A DNA stretch of 64,000 nt from JBCCDY01 sp039030555 (GTDB lineage Bacteria; Bacteroidota; Bacteroidia; Cytophagales; Cyclobacteriaceae). The stretch covers positions 62,001 to 126,000 of the forward strand of contig JBCCDY010000009.1 in assembly GCA_039030555.1 (NCBI GenBank), in the 5' to 3' direction. The notes beneath the pieces are model-generated. The model was not told where the DNA came from, did no database searches, and was given only the letters and a program-made list of their open reading frames with translations. The position numbers were made by a program, and so were the translations under genes. Shown piece by piece: positions 18,070-26,570 of this stretch (position 1 is its first letter; each line of letters starts with the position of its first letter).

Positions 18070-18097
18070 AGTATTTTAAGAAATATAAAAAATCTGG

Positions 18098-18130
18098 AAA
18101 CATCCGATATCTCGAAGATATCGGATGTTT
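18098..18130 (-). terminator. Terminator after the solute-binding protein gene
   Basis: A 15-bp perfect stem with a 3-nt loop (18098-18112 with 18116-18130). Read on the minus strand, a T-rich run follows a few bases later. It ends the transcript of the gene at 18163-19005 and separates it from the VOC gene. Confidence 0.75.
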
Positions 18131-18162
18131 GATTAAAGCTAATTGCTGAATAGATGTACAAA

Positions 18163-19005
18163 CTAAATTCCACCTAGTAGCTGCAAAGCATTATTTCCTA
18201 AGTGCTTGGCGATAATCTTTTTATATTCTGTACTTCCTATAAACCCGCTATTAAAAAAATCGGACAAAACCGGAGCCCAATCGTTGCTTCGAGGCATAAT
18301 AATTCCGAATTGTTCTGAACGTTCATCTCCTGCCGGATGTCGTTTTATAGGCTTTTTATCTTTGAGTGCATCCAGCCAATAAGTAAAGTCTATGTTAGCG
18401 AAGGAGCTTTTATCAGCTAAAACCTTAGATAATACTTCCGAAAAACTGTCAACATAAACGATTTCAAGAGCTGGATAGTATTTATTCTTGACCTCTAAAA
18501 TGAACTCTTCATTTGTTGAATTCTTTACGGTATAAGCTTTCTTTTCAGCGAAATCCCTTCCAATATTTTCTAAGGAACTCAGTTCTTTAGTATCTTTATG
18601 GGTGATGAAAACGGCTATATTTGTGATGAAAGGCGGACTAAAAAAATAAGATTTTTTACGAGCATCAGTTATAGTAACATTACCAAGACCAAAAGATCCA
18701 CCCGTAGCCAACTTAATTTCTCCAAGGAATGCCCTGAAATTTCCTGCTGTTGCATCAGATATTTCAACATTGGTTTCGATCCCTTTTTCTTCCTTTAGAT
18801 ATGCTTCAAAAGCCTTCATAATATCAAGGCAAATGCCATCTAGTTGACCGCTTGAATTAACGTAGGAGAAACCTGGAGTTTCCGCATAAGTATAAACAAT
18901 ATTACCACTACCAGATTTGACCGCATCTTTATATAAGTCGCCGCGTGGTTGTGCAAAAACAATAATGTTATAAAAAGCAAGACTGAAAAAAATGACGTAC
19001 TTCAT
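18163..19005 (-). CDS. Periplasmic solute-binding protein (SBP_bac_3), copy 1
   Basis: A 280-residue exported protein. A signal peptide ends at VFAQ. The mature part is a two-lobe SBP_bac_3 fold: TPGFSYVNSSGQLDGICLDIM at the N-terminal lobe, SFGLGNVTITDARKKSYFFSPPF in the first hinge region, and NIDFTYWLDALK in the second lobe. It is a close paralogue of the protein at 20439-21290 (shared blocks KRHPAGDE, FGIIM, GSTEYKKIIAKHLG). No ABC transporter permease or ATPase lies nearby, so it may act as a ligand sensor partner or be an orphan. ATG 19005 is preferred because the upstream frame only adds 15 non-signal residues. Confidence 0.85.
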   Translation of the reverse strand: MKYVIFFSLAFYNIIVFAQPRGDLYKDAVKSGSGNIVYTYAETPGFSYVNSSGQLDGICLDIMKAFEAYLKEEKGIETNVEISDATAGNFRAFLGEIKLATGGSFGLGNVTITDARKKSYFFSPPFITNIAVFITHKDTKELSSLENIGRDFAEKKAYTVKNSTNEEFILEVKNKYYPALEIVYVDSFSEVLSKVLADKSSFANIDFTYWLDALKDKKPIKRHPAGDERSEQFGIIMPRSNDWAPVLSDFFNSGFIGSTEYKKIIAKHLGNNALQLLGGI

Positions 19006-19097
19006 AGCAGTTTGGTTTAAGTTCAAAAAAATTAATTGGGAAAGTATCAATTTCTCTAAATAAACCCAATAATGAAAAGCTATTGTTAGCTCTTAAA

Positions 19098-19132
19098 ACC
19101 AAAAAAAGCACGACCTGTGTGGATCGTGCTTT
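19098..19132 (-). terminator. Terminator of the RRM protein gene
   Basis: A 9-bp stem (19105-19113 with 19124-19132) with a 10-nt loop is followed, on the minus strand, by a run of seven T. It lies just after the RRM gene stop at 19159. Confidence 0.85.
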
Positions 19133-19158
19133 GAAATATTCAACTAAAGATTAGCTTA

Positions 19159-19422
19159 TTAATATCTTCTTCTATTATCCTCTCTTGGCTTAGCCTTTTT
19201 AACAATAATAGTTCTGTCTTCAAATTCTGATTCATTCAATTCTTGGATTGCTGATTCACCAGATTCGTCATCAGCCATTTCTACGAAGCCATATCCTTTG
19301 GAACGGCCTGTGTCTCTGTCCATGATAATTTTTGCAGAAGTTACTTCACCATACTCCTCAAATAATCCTCTTAAGGACTCTTCTGATGTCCCATAGTTCA
19401 ATTTTGTTACGAAAATGTTCAT
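19159..19422 (-). CDS. RRM-type RNA-binding protein
   Basis: An 87-residue single RRM protein. RNP2 is IFVTKL near the N-terminus and RNP1 is KGYGFVEM near residue 44, with the aromatic residues in place. The C-terminus is basic (KPREDNRRRY), as in the small glycine-poor RRM proteins of Bacteroidota and cyanobacteria. Such proteins are abundant and often cold-induced RNA chaperones. It has its own promoter (19448-19475) and terminator (19098-19132), so it is monocistronic, with a 5' UTR of about 20 nt. Confidence 0.93.
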   Translation of the reverse strand: MNIFVTKLNYGTSEESLRGLFEEYGEVTSAKIIMDRDTGRSKGYGFVEMADDESGESAIQELNESEFEDRTIIVKKAKPREDNRRRY

Positions 19423-19447
19423 TAGTAAATAAATAAATAGTAAGTCA

Positions 19448-19475
19448 CAAAGGTATGATAATTATTTAGAACAAA
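19448..19475 (-). promoter_or_regulatory. Bacteroidota-type promoter of the RRM gene
   Basis: On the minus strand, TTTG (19475-19472) is followed after 16 nt by TACCTTTG (19455-19448). This is a full match to the Bacteroidota -7 consensus TAnnTTTG, with a -33 TTTG at slightly short spacing. Confidence 0.7.
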
Positions 19476-19540
19476 TACCAGACATCTTTTTAATTTGATG
19501 AAATATCTAAACAAATACCCGAATAAGAAGTCTAAACTAA

Positions 19541-19981
19541 ATGCAAATATCCATTGAGACTAAAGTAGAGAGTCCTGTTCAGCAAGTGGTAGATGGTTTT
19601 AATGAAGAATTATTCATGTCTCTAAACCCTCCTTTCCCTCCGGTAGACCTAAAACGGTTTGATGGTTGTAAAAAAGGCGATTTTGTGGAGTTAAAGCTGA
19701 ATTTTTTACTCTTCAAGCAAATATGGAAAAGTGAAATCACAGAAGATGTTGAAAAAGAAGGATACTTTCATTTTGTAGATGTGGGCATAAAACTTCCTTT
19801 TTTCCTTAAGAAATGGAAACACAAGCACGTTATCAAAAAATCAAATGGAGGTGCTATAATAGAAGATAATATCACATTCAATACACCGTTTATTCTGACG
19901 GATTTTGTAATGTATCCAGCATTATACCTTCAGTTTTTATACAGAAAACCCATCTACAAAAAGATATTTAAGCTTAAATGA
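19541..19981 (+). CDS. SRPBCC-fold ligand-binding protein
   Basis: A 146-residue protein that starts with the first strand pattern of START/Bet v1-like folds (QISIETKVESPVQQVVDGF) and has the usual alternating strands and a C-terminal helix. No catalytic residues are recognisable. It is cytosolic and probably binds a hydrophobic or lipid ligand. The stop codon overlaps the next start in an ATGA arrangement, so the two genes are translationally coupled. Confidence 0.75.
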   Translation: MQISIETKVESPVQQVVDGFNEELFMSLNPPFPPVDLKRFDGCKKGDFVELKLNFLLFKQIWKSEITEDVEKEGYFHFVDVGIKLPFFLKKWKHKHVIKKSNGGAIIEDNITFNTPFILTDFVMYPALYLQFLYRKPIYKKIFKLK

Positions 19982-20427
19982 TCGAAAAAATAAGACTGAT
20001 AAAGCTATGTGAATCGAAACTATCGGATACGATTGAAAGGCTTAAAACTGATCTGGAAAAATTGAATACTTCCAGCGAGGAAGATACGAAGAGCAGTGCT
20101 GGTGATAAGTATGAAACCTCAAGAGAAATGATTCAACAAGAACGGGATAAACTTGGTCGTAACCTTCAGGAAACTCTGAAAATGCATCAGTCCTTAAAGT
20201 CAATCAGTATAAGCAGGGCTTTTAGCAAGGTTAAAAGAGGTTCTATTGTGGAAACCTCCAAAGCTGTTTACTTCATTTCCGTACCTCTGGGACAAATCTC
20301 CGTTGATGGAAAACATGTTTTCGTTATTTCTCCTCTGGCTCCGATAGCTCAGAACATGCTGGATAAATCAGCCAGTGACTTTTTCGAAATTAACGGAAGT
20401 AAGCAGGAAATATTCAAGGTGTACTGA
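19978..20427 (+). CDS. GreA/GreB-like coiled-coil protein
   Basis: A 149-residue protein. Residues 1-75 are a charged coiled coil containing SAGDKYETSREMIQQERDKL, which resembles the GD(x)ENxxY stretch at the base of the GreA/GreB coiled coil. Residues 85-149 are a small beta domain (VKRGSIVETSKAVYF, VFVISPLAPIAQ) similar in outline to the Gre C-terminal domain. Proteins of this family are often mislabelled 3-oxoacyl-ACP synthase in Bacteroidota genomes; no thiolase motif is present here. A role in binding RNA polymerase is a plausible inference. It is coupled by ATGA to the preceding gene. Confidence 0.65.
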   Translation: MIEKIRLIKLCESKLSDTIERLKTDLEKLNTSSEEDTKSSAGDKYETSREMIQQERDKLGRNLQETLKMHQSLKSISISRAFSKVKRGSIVETSKAVYFISVPLGQISVDGKHVFVISPLAPIAQNMLDKSASDFFEINGSKQEIFKVY

Positions 20428-20438
20428 ATAGAATAGAC

Positions 20439-21290
20439 TCAGTTTTTCGTCACACTTTCAACCAGATCGAGTGCATTCTGTCCCAAATGTTTAGCTATTA
20501 TTTTTTTATATTCTGTACTCCCAACATAACCGGAATTAAGGAATTCCCTTAAAACGGGCTCCCAGTCATTTGTTTTTGACATGATGATCCCAAATTTTTC
20601 AGTGCTTTCATCTCCGGCAGGGTGTCTCTTGACGGGCTGCTTCTGCTTTAATGAAAAAAGCCAGTAGGTAAAATCAATATTGGCAAAAGCATTTTGATCG
20701 GCCAAGACTCTATCAAGTACTTCTGGAGAGGAATTCAGGTTAATTATTTTCATCGAGGAGAAATGAGCTTTCTTCAGTTTTTGCAAGCTGGAAGCATTGG
20801 TTGAGTTAACTACTGTATAAGCCGTTTTTCCAGCGAAGTCTTTGTTTATGTTTTCGATTGAGGAAAGGGTTGGAACCATTTTATTTGTAACAATTACCGA
20901 AATATTGGTAATGAAAGGCGGACTGAACTGGAACTCCCTTTTTCTAGCCTCAGTAATGGTAATATTTCCCAGTCCAAAGGTGCCACCCTGTGAACCCTTT
21001 ACTTCTTTAAGGAATTTTTGAAAATCTTCCGATGAACCGTCTTTGATCTCCGTAGTGACCTCAATATTATGCTCTTTTTTTACATAATCTTTAAAATCAC
21101 TCATAATATCAAAACAGATGCCTTTTAGTTCACCCTTTTCACCGGCATAAGCAAAGCCTGGAGTAGCAGCATAGGTGTAGATCCATATTGCTTTTCCAGA
21201 AGATTTCGCTTCTTTGAATGAAGTCCCGGAAAACTGAGCAAAGGTAACAGTAGTCAGGAGCAGGAGTATTTTTAAGAGGATTAATTTCAT
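20439..21290 (-). CDS. Periplasmic solute-binding protein (SBP_bac_3), copy 2
   Basis: A 283-residue paralogue of the protein at 18163-19005, in the same orientation. The signal peptide ends near TFAQ. Shared landmarks include TPGFAYAGEKGELKGICFDIM, TFGLGNITITEARKREF, NIDFTYWLFSLKQKQPVKRHPAGDE and GYVGSTEYKKIIAKHLGQNAL. The two differ most at the N-terminus of the mature protein and in the second lobe. No transporter genes accompany it. The pair most likely arose by local duplication, with the RRM, SRPBCC and Gre-like genes now between them. The ligand is unknown; amino acids are typical for the family. Confidence 0.85.
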   Translation of the reverse strand: MKLILLKILLLLTTVTFAQFSGTSFKEAKSSGKAIWIYTYAATPGFAYAGEKGELKGICFDIMSDFKDYVKKEHNIEVTTEIKDGSSEDFQKFLKEVKGSQGGTFGLGNITITEARKREFQFSPPFITNISVIVTNKMVPTLSSIENINKDFAGKTAYTVVNSTNASSLQKLKKAHFSSMKIINLNSSPEVLDRVLADQNAFANIDFTYWLFSLKQKQPVKRHPAGDESTEKFGIIMSKTNDWEPVLREFLNSGYVGSTEYKKIIAKHLGQNALDLVESVTKN

Positions 21291-21336
21291 TGTAAATTCA
21301 CTTTGTAGACGTTAAACCATTGAAACCTGATCAGGT

Positions 21337-22455
21337 TTAAACCTCGATAAGATCCAGTTCGACTTTACTTCCGGTTTCTATGGATTTGTATATGCCTTCA
21401 ATGATCTGCAAATCTCTCAGTCCCATTTCTCCAGGCGCAACATTTTGGGCCCCATCCTGAATGTGCAGTGAAAAGTCATCCATTTGAAGTGCCTGCTGAA
21501 TTTTATGAGGATACTCAATTTTTCCTGCCGACGTACGGCCTTCCAGAGGCCCGTATGTGAATGCTTTTGACAGCTCCACCCAGCCCTCGCTGCAAGAAGC
21601 AAAGATTCTATCCGCATAAGCATTATGCGAAGTGTAAACATTTCCTACAGCTCCTCCAGGGAATTCAAACTGTGCCATTACCGTTTCATCAGTGTCCCTG
21701 AATTTTTCGGGTATGGTACTGAATTCCTGAGCAGTTACGGAGACCGGATTTTTTCCAACGGAATATATGGCACCCTGTATGGCGTATACACCCATATTCA
21801 TCAAGGCTCCTCCGCCTGACAGGGCTTTGTTAAAACGCCACTGATCCCAGTTATCCCCTGTCAAATAAGCTGCACCGGACGAAACAAGAAGTGTCTTACC
21901 AAATGTGCTTTCCCTAACGTATTTTTTCAGCTGTTTGGTGTAAGGTTCCGAGTGCAGTCGATAACCAACACTCAGTTTAACTCCATTTTTATTACAGGCC
22001 TGAATAATATCTCTGCATTCTTTAACGCTTGTAGCCATTGGCTTTTCACAGATTACGTGTTTCCCCGCTTGCGCAGCGCGTATGGAAAATTCGGCATGCA
22101 TTGAATTTGGAAGCACCACATAAACGATATCGATATCCTCATTTTCACTGATTTTATCGAAGTTCTCGTAGTTATAGATGTTAGCCTTTTTAATGTTGTA
22201 TTTATCGGCCCAGATTTTTTCTTTTTCAGGAGTTCCCGTAACTATTGCAGCAAGCTTGCAAAAACCAGTTTCCTGAAGGGCAGGAGCGAGCAAATACGTG
22301 CTATATTCGCCGAGCCCTACAAGTGCGACTCCCAGTTTTTTCTTCTTTCCATCTGCAGAAGAGCAGGCTAGTGGCATACTGGATAAAAGTGCTGCGCCAC
22401 CAAGTCCCTTTGCCAGGGTGGTGTTGAAGTTTCTTCTTGTGATGAGATTTTCCAT
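21337..22455 (-). CDS. Exported Gfo/Idh/MocA-family oxidoreductase
   Basis: A 372-residue oxidoreductase. The N-terminus (ITRRNFNTTLAKGLGGAALL) has a twin-arginine-like RR motif followed by a hydrophobic stretch and Cys in PLACSS, so it is probably exported through Tat and lipidated. The NAD(P)-binding motif is VALVGLGEYS, and the family signature CEKPMATS follows, with the lysine used in catalysis. The C-terminal domain carries GGGALMNMGVYAIQGA. The substrate is likely a sugar or related polyol. ATG 22455 is preferred over a TTG 6 nt upstream. Immediately upstream begins a 94-bp block repeated next to the DEAD-box helicase gene 5.7 kb away. Confidence 0.88.
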   Translation of the reverse strand: MENLITRRNFNTTLAKGLGGAALLSSMPLACSSADGKKKKLGVALVGLGEYSTYLLAPALQETGFCKLAAIVTGTPEKEKIWADKYNIKKANIYNYENFDKISENEDIDIVYVVLPNSMHAEFSIRAAQAGKHVICEKPMATSVKECRDIIQACNKNGVKLSVGYRLHSEPYTKQLKKYVRESTFGKTLLVSSGAAYLTGDNWDQWRFNKALSGGGALMNMGVYAIQGAIYSVGKNPVSVTAQEFSTIPEKFRDTDETVMAQFEFPGGAVGNVYTSHNAYADRIFASCSEGWVELSKAFTYGPLEGRTSAGKIEYPHKIQQALQMDDFSLHIQDGAQNVAPGEMGLRDLQIIEGIYKSIETGSKVELDLIEV

Positions 22456-22469
22456 AACCAAAATAGTAG

Positions 22470-22563
22470 ATTCGAGCAGAATTTAACTAATCCGGGTGGT
22501 GGTTCAAACAATTAGATTATCTCATTTAACAACTTATCGCTATGAATTTTTTCTACGATAAGG
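22470..22563. repeat. Direct repeat, left copy, of the 22.5-28.3 kb island
   Basis: These 94 bp are 89/94 identical, in the same orientation, to 28227-28320. The left copy lies just upstream of the oxidoreductase start. Similarity continues weakly to both sides: about 15 bp towards the oxidoreductase start codon and a decayed helicase gene end on the other side. Confidence 0.92.
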
Positions 22564-22632
22564 TTTTTACCTCCCGACCGTTTTTTTCGAGGATTATATT
22601 CAAGAACTTTTCAGTAAGCTGGATTTTTAACA
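22540..22632 (-). pseudogene. Remnant of the 3' end of a DEAD-box helicase gene
   Basis: On the minus strand this stretch encodes, with a one-base deletion, KIQLTEKF, then LEYNPRKKRSGGK, then a frame change and a conserved stop. The intact helicase at 28297-29496 ends with KANLPESF, EYNPRKGRSGGK and the same stop position. It is therefore a broken copy of the last 25-30 codons of that gene or a close paralogue. It is more diverged than the adjoining 94-bp repeat. Confidence 0.75.
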
Positions 22633-22638
22633 GGCTAC

Positions 22639-22687
22639 TGACCCTTACTTTTTTTAGGACATTGAATTAGTAGAAAATCAGCTACTT
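22639..22687. repeat. Inverted repeat, left arm (partner 26521-26570)
   Basis: The arm is inverted relative to 26521-26570. The inner 24 bp are identical, and most of the remaining 25 match, including the outer TGACCCTT. It ends on the stop codon of the porin gene. It may be the end of an old insertion element. Confidence 0.8.
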
Positions 22688-23958
22688 TATAGTACTTGTT
22701 CAGTCTCAAATAATGTTGGTTTTATTGTTAACATTATCCAGGCCCAATTATTTGTGTTTCCATCAGAATTATTCTGTAATACTTCAAGGCCATTAGTCTC
22801 AAAAAGATGAGAGTAGCCTAAGTTAAGTGTTGCATCCTTATTGATTTTTCTGGAATAGACTATATCGATTTCTGAAGCTAACTGTTTAGAATTATTTCCT
22901 GGAATATTAGCTTCCGCTGAAAAATTATGAATTGCTATTATTCCACTGGAAACCATATCTAAATTTAGATTTGCTTTAGCATTTAGGTCTAATAAACCTA
23001 CATTGTTAATATGATTTCCAACAAAGAAGTAGTCCATTAGGCCGTTAAACTTGTGATTAGTGCCAAAAAAAGGATTAAACGCGTCATTGCTACCATTACT
23101 GATGAAGGCTTCACCATTGCCACTAATTAATTCTATTCCCAAGCCAACATTCCAAGTTTTCGACAATCTATAGTTTGCATTTAATGATAAGAGATAAGCA
23201 TTTAGATCATTAGCATTCACATCTTTTCCAAACTGATAATATAAATTAGATAACAACTCGAATTTATCTTTGTCATAAATTAGATGGGTTCCTGCGGTTT
23301 GGCTATATCTGGTATCTGTATTGCTACTATCCACAAGATCAATAAACTGTACTCCATGATTCAAAAATAAAAAACTAGCTTTAAAATTAGACCAGTCTCT
23401 GTGTAACCACAGATATTGGATTGCTTTATAGTTATTCGGAACGGTCAGAACAGTTCCTGTTAGGCTTTCATTATTTTGATTAAACCCAAATCCTGATTCA
23501 ATTCTAAGTTCTTCTTTTTTAAACTTTATAAGTGCGAGATCGTGGCTTCTTCCTTGTTGTGCCCAATTTACATTTCCAAAAATGCGGCTATCATCATATA
23601 TCACTTCCTGTCTGCCCAATTTTATGGAAAAACTGGCATCTAGGATAAGCTCGGCCCAAGCCTGGTGTAATGAAAACCCATTTATATCTCTTCTGTTAAG
23701 TTGTGGAACATCTCCCCAAACTCTTAAATCCTGTATACTGAGGAAAAGGTTTATTTTCTCCGATTTATACTCAGTATTAACTCTCGTTCTTTGGGATACG
23801 AAAGCAGCAGGATCTTCACCGTCTGAAAATAAATTCGAAAAACCATGTCTGTATTCAAATCGAGGACGTAATTCCACATCTACTTTCAATTGCGCTTTGG
23901 TTTCAATAAAAGGTGATAAGACAAAATAAATAACAATGTATATTTCAGTAACTCTCAT
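22687..23958 (-). CDS. Alginate-export-family outer-membrane porin
   Basis: A 423-residue outer-membrane beta-barrel. The signal peptide ends near ETKAQ. The start of the mature protein, VDVELRPRFEYRHGF, and the blocks RTRVNTEYKS, FSLHQAWAEL and KLGRQEVIYDDSRIFG fit the alginate-export porin family, which forms 16-18 strand channels for anionic solutes. ATG 23958 (MRVTEIYIVIYF) is preferred because the upstream frame lacks a signal. It lies directly behind the gene at 24016-24606 on the same strand with 57 nt between, so both are probably driven from the promoter at 24637-24686. Solute unknown. Confidence 0.85.
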   Translation of the reverse strand: MRVTEIYIVIYFVLSPFIETKAQLKVDVELRPRFEYRHGFSNLFSDGEDPAAFVSQRTRVNTEYKSEKINLFLSIQDLRVWGDVPQLNRRDINGFSLHQAWAELILDASFSIKLGRQEVIYDDSRIFGNVNWAQQGRSHDLALIKFKKEELRIESGFGFNQNNESLTGTVLTVPNNYKAIQYLWLHRDWSNFKASFLFLNHGVQFIDLVDSSNTDTRYSQTAGTHLIYDKDKFELLSNLYYQFGKDVNANDLNAYLLSLNANYRLSKTWNVGLGIELISGNGEAFISNGSNDAFNPFFGTNHKFNGLMDYFFVGNHINNVGLLDLNAKANLNLDMVSSGIIAIHNFSAEANIPGNNSKQLASEIDIVYSRKINKDATLNLGYSHLFETNGLEVLQNNSDGNTNNWAWIMLTIKPTLFETEQVL

Positions 23959-24015
23959 GTCTTTATTATTATTCAATTGTAATATTAGAAAGGAAAAACC
24001 TGTCAAGGTTGGCAA

Positions 24016-24606
24016 TTAGAATTCATAACCAATATGAATTCCTCCGAAATACCGAAATTCATTTCCAAGTAAAGTTCCAAGCACCGGCCCCATGTGAAAG
24101 CCGTTGTCTCCGATGAAAATATTTAATTCTCCCTCAAAATAGGCTGATACTTCCAAACCCTGTTCTGAATTGGGAAGTGCAAAACTTGGCCCCGTATTTA
24201 TTGTCAATAAAGGCCAGGGTTTATAGCTTACTAAAGGTGTAACCTCTTGTCCAACCCTTCCATCATCTTCATAAATTAATGAATATCCAACTCCGAATGC
24301 CCAATAGTGACTAGCCCAATATGTAAAATGAATTTCTGTTGAGGGATCAGTGTTTTCCGCTTCAGGATTCCTAATAGCTGTGCCTGAAATTACCAATTCA
24401 TATCCAGGCTCTTTTTGATGTAAGCCATTATCACTATGATGTTCATGTTCTTGGCATAAACTAATGAAAGGTGCATGCAGTATTAATATATAAAATACAA
24501 TTACAGTAGAAGGTCGTTTTTCACTTTTCAACTTTTTATTGATGTATAAAAAGTTGAAAAAAGGATGATTAAATGAAATTAAAGACCCTAATAAATTTTG
24601 GTACAT
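24016..24606 (-). CDS. Small outer-membrane protein of unknown function
   Basis: A protein of 196 residues from ATG 24606. A hydrophobic stretch VIVFYILILHAPFISLC followed by QEHEHHSDNG looks like a signal peptide with a His-rich mature N-terminus. A TTG at 24531 would give a more usual signal peptide (171 residues). The mature part alternates hydrophobic and polar residues and ends in GYEF, a typical terminal strand of a small outer-membrane barrel. The conserved promoter lies 31 nt upstream of ATG 24606, at the same spacing as at the hydrolase gene, which favours the longer form. The His cluster suggests metal binding, but this is inference. Confidence 0.65.
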   Translation of the reverse strand: MYQNLLGSLISFNHPFFNFLYINKKLKSEKRPSTVIVFYILILHAPFISLCQEHEHHSDNGLHQKEPGYELVISGTAIRNPEAENTDPSTEIHFTYWASHYWAFGVGYSLIYEDDGRVGQEVTPLVSYKPWPLLTINTGPSFALPNSEQGLEVSAYFEGELNIFIGDNGFHMGPVLGTLLGNEFRYFGGIHIGYEF

Positions 24607-24636
24607 GGTCAGTATCTAATATGTTGATTATAGGAG

Positions 24637-24686
24637 TAAAACTATTTTCAACAAATCTTAAAAGCTGGTGCTTTTTTCTTTTTAAT
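24637..24686 (-). promoter_or_regulatory. Promoter/operator A, shared with 27697-27746
   Basis: On the minus strand: a T-free AG-rich tract, the inverted repeat AAAAG-nACCAn-CTTTT (24675-24660), 15 nt, then TAGTTTTA (24644-24637) as a -7 box. The same elements with the same 15-nt spacing occur upstream of the isochorismatase-like gene. No TTTG -33 box is present, as expected for an activator-dependent promoter. Confidence 0.7.
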
Positions 24687-25215
24687 CTATTGTTATTCCG
24701 CCTTGAGATAGCGTTACAATAAGTTATTGTCACTAAAAAATAGCCTGAATGGATTTTATATGCTCTTAGAGCTAATGATAGATTCAAAATAGCCCGCTCT
24801 CTTTTGCTATTATGTAGTTCAATTACGTTCCATTATACTTTAATAGTATTGTAAACACAGTAATTCTAATAGTAAATCAAATGCTTTAGCAAATCACAAA
24901 AAGTCCTATACTCAACTTGTGAGTTGGAGTAAAGGGTAAGGCTTTAAAGACAAGCCGAAGAGATCGCCGTAGCATAAAAAATCATTCAATAAGTTTATCG
25001 CTTTCGATATTATGAATGATCTGGAGAAAAAGAATAAAATCTGCCTTTCCAAAATACTTAATTCAAATAAATCCCCTGTTTTACGATCCGGCTTTATCTT
25101 CCATATAAAAATTCAAAGAGAAAAAGGAGTAATTGTTTGAAACTGAAAGAATATAACAATACCTATAAGTCTATTTTTTATTATATTCATTAATTCAAGC
25201 CAAAAGCATCAACGC
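24687..25215. other. Intergenic stretch below the AraC gene
   Basis: This AT-rich stretch has no convincing gene. A weak hairpin (ACTCAACT with AGTTgGAGT) lies near 24912-24932. No terminator with a clear T-tract follows the AraC gene stop at 25216. A 72-codon open frame at 24569-24787 lacks any protein-like features. Confidence 0.6.
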
Positions 25216-26055
25216 TTAATTGGGCTGAGTCATATCATTATCAAATTCTTGTAAAATGTCTTTATATTTTTGCCTGTATCTGAGCGGGCTGATTCCCGTA
25301 TTTTTTTTAAAAAATCTGCTAAAATAAGAGGGATCGCTGAATCCTATTTCATATGTAATTTCAGCAGAACTTAAACCCGTTGAGAGTAACAGCTTTTGTG
25401 ACTCCAGTAAAAGTCTTTTTAAAATAACCTCTTTAGGGCTCTGTGCATTAGCTTCATTCAAATAAATCAAAAATTGCTTTGGTTTTAGATGCAACTCTTC
25501 TGCATAATCTGCCACTTTGTGTTTAATGGCGTGCTCAATATCTAACAGGTTATTGAATTTTATTAAATATTTGTATCCATCCGATGTTTTAGTATTTAGA
25601 GTTTCTACGATTAAAGTATCAATAGCCCCTTTGAACTTTTTTAACTGATGTTTTGATCCACTCTTTTCTTCCGAAAGGTATTCAAACAGGTCTTTCACAA
25701 TAGAGATTTTATTCCTGCTAAACTCTATTTTGGCGACATCAAAATAATCATTAAAAAACTTGGCACTGAACCTACTGGCCATTACTTCGAGGCTAGTTGT
25801 AAAATAGCTTCCTCTAAATGCTATAATGTGGACCTTTGAACATGTTTTTGCATTGGAAAATAGTACCTCTCCGGGATTTAAAAAAATAAGTGTGTTAGAT
25901 GAATTTTTTTCCTTTTTAAAATTAATATAAAGATTACATGGAGCTTCTTCAAAATATACAAAGCAATAATGTTGATGATCCAATATTTTAATTTCCTCCC
26001 GACTAAAAGCCAAATACTTGAAATTGTTATCTGGCAAATTTTGATTTTGACTCAT
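25216..26055 (-). CDS. AraC-family transcriptional regulator
   Basis: A 279-residue regulator. Residues 1-150 are a beta-rich ligand-sensing domain (a cupin-like outline with EAPCNLYINFKKE and FLNPGEVLF). Residues about 165-270 hold two helix-turn-helix motifs, with VADYAEELHLKPKQFLIYLNE in the first and SSAEITYEIGFSDPSYFSRFFKK, a textbook AraC signature, in the second. It lies in the accessory island between the porin/outer-membrane gene pair and the exported hydrolase, and is the only DNA-binding protein there. It is the natural candidate to act at the two shared promoter sites (24637-24686 and 27697-27746), though this is inferred. Confidence 0.9.
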   Translation of the reverse strand: MSQNQNLPDNNFKYLAFSREEIKILDHQHYCFVYFEEAPCNLYINFKKEKNSSNTLIFLNPGEVLFSNAKTCSKVHIIAFRGSYFTTSLEVMASRFSAKFFNDYFDVAKIEFSRNKISIVKDLFEYLSEEKSGSKHQLKKFKGAIDTLIVETLNTKTSDGYKYLIKFNNLLDIEHAIKHKVADYAEELHLKPKQFLIYLNEANAQSPKEVILKRLLLESQKLLLSTGLSSAEITYEIGFSDPSYFSRFFKKNTGISPLRYRQKYKDILQEFDNDMTQPN

Positions 26056-26520
26056 AATTAAGTTTGAACTAATTTCCCTGTTTTATTTCTTTAACCAAGC
26101 ATCTAAAGAACAAAGAGTCTTAAGCGTGTTGAATTATGGAGAAAATTCAGCAAAAAAGCCGAGTTTAATAAAAAGCTTTAAATATTAGCTAATCTAAGCT
26201 AGAAAGTATACCGAATACTGGTGGGGATTATCAATTCCTTGATAATCATTTATCTATTAAGCAGTGACAATCGATAATGATGGAGAACCTGTTACTTTAC
26301 TTTGATGTGAATCATATTTATCTGGCTTGATATTAATCATAATTCATTTTTATAAGTCTGTCTCGTCATATGATTGTTTGTTCAATGTAAGCAGGAGCCG
26401 AGTGTGCTTAATGTCTTTTCTTTTTGTGAGACGCGACTGCTCATTAAACTATTTGTTTCTTCGTCTTTATCATCCACTGAAAGACTTAAAACCCTCCTTT
26501 CAAGAGAGGTTATAGTAGAG

Positions 26521-26570
26521 AAGTAGCTGATTTTCTACTAATTCCATATCCTAAAAGGAGCCAAGGGTCA
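26521..26570. repeat. Inverted repeat, right arm (partner 22639-22687)
   Basis: The reverse complement matches 22639-22687: AAGTAGCTGATTTTCTACTA and four more bases are identical, then a few substitutions, CCTAAAA, and the shared end AAGGGTCA. The arms enclose 3.8 kb with the porin, the outer-membrane protein and the AraC gene. Confidence 0.8.

Noticed and set aside
19978..20427. 3-oxoacyl-ACP synthase annotation for the Gre-like protein
   Set aside because: No thiolase fold or active-site cysteine context is present and the length is far too short.
24569..24787. A 72-codon open frame upstream of the small outer-membrane gene
   Set aside because: It overlaps the promoter/operator site and the next gene's start, and its sequence lacks protein-like features.
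26327..26515. A 62-codon open frame in the 900-bp gap
   Set aside because: Composition is odd, start context is poor and it ends next to the inverted-repeat arm; most likely chance.
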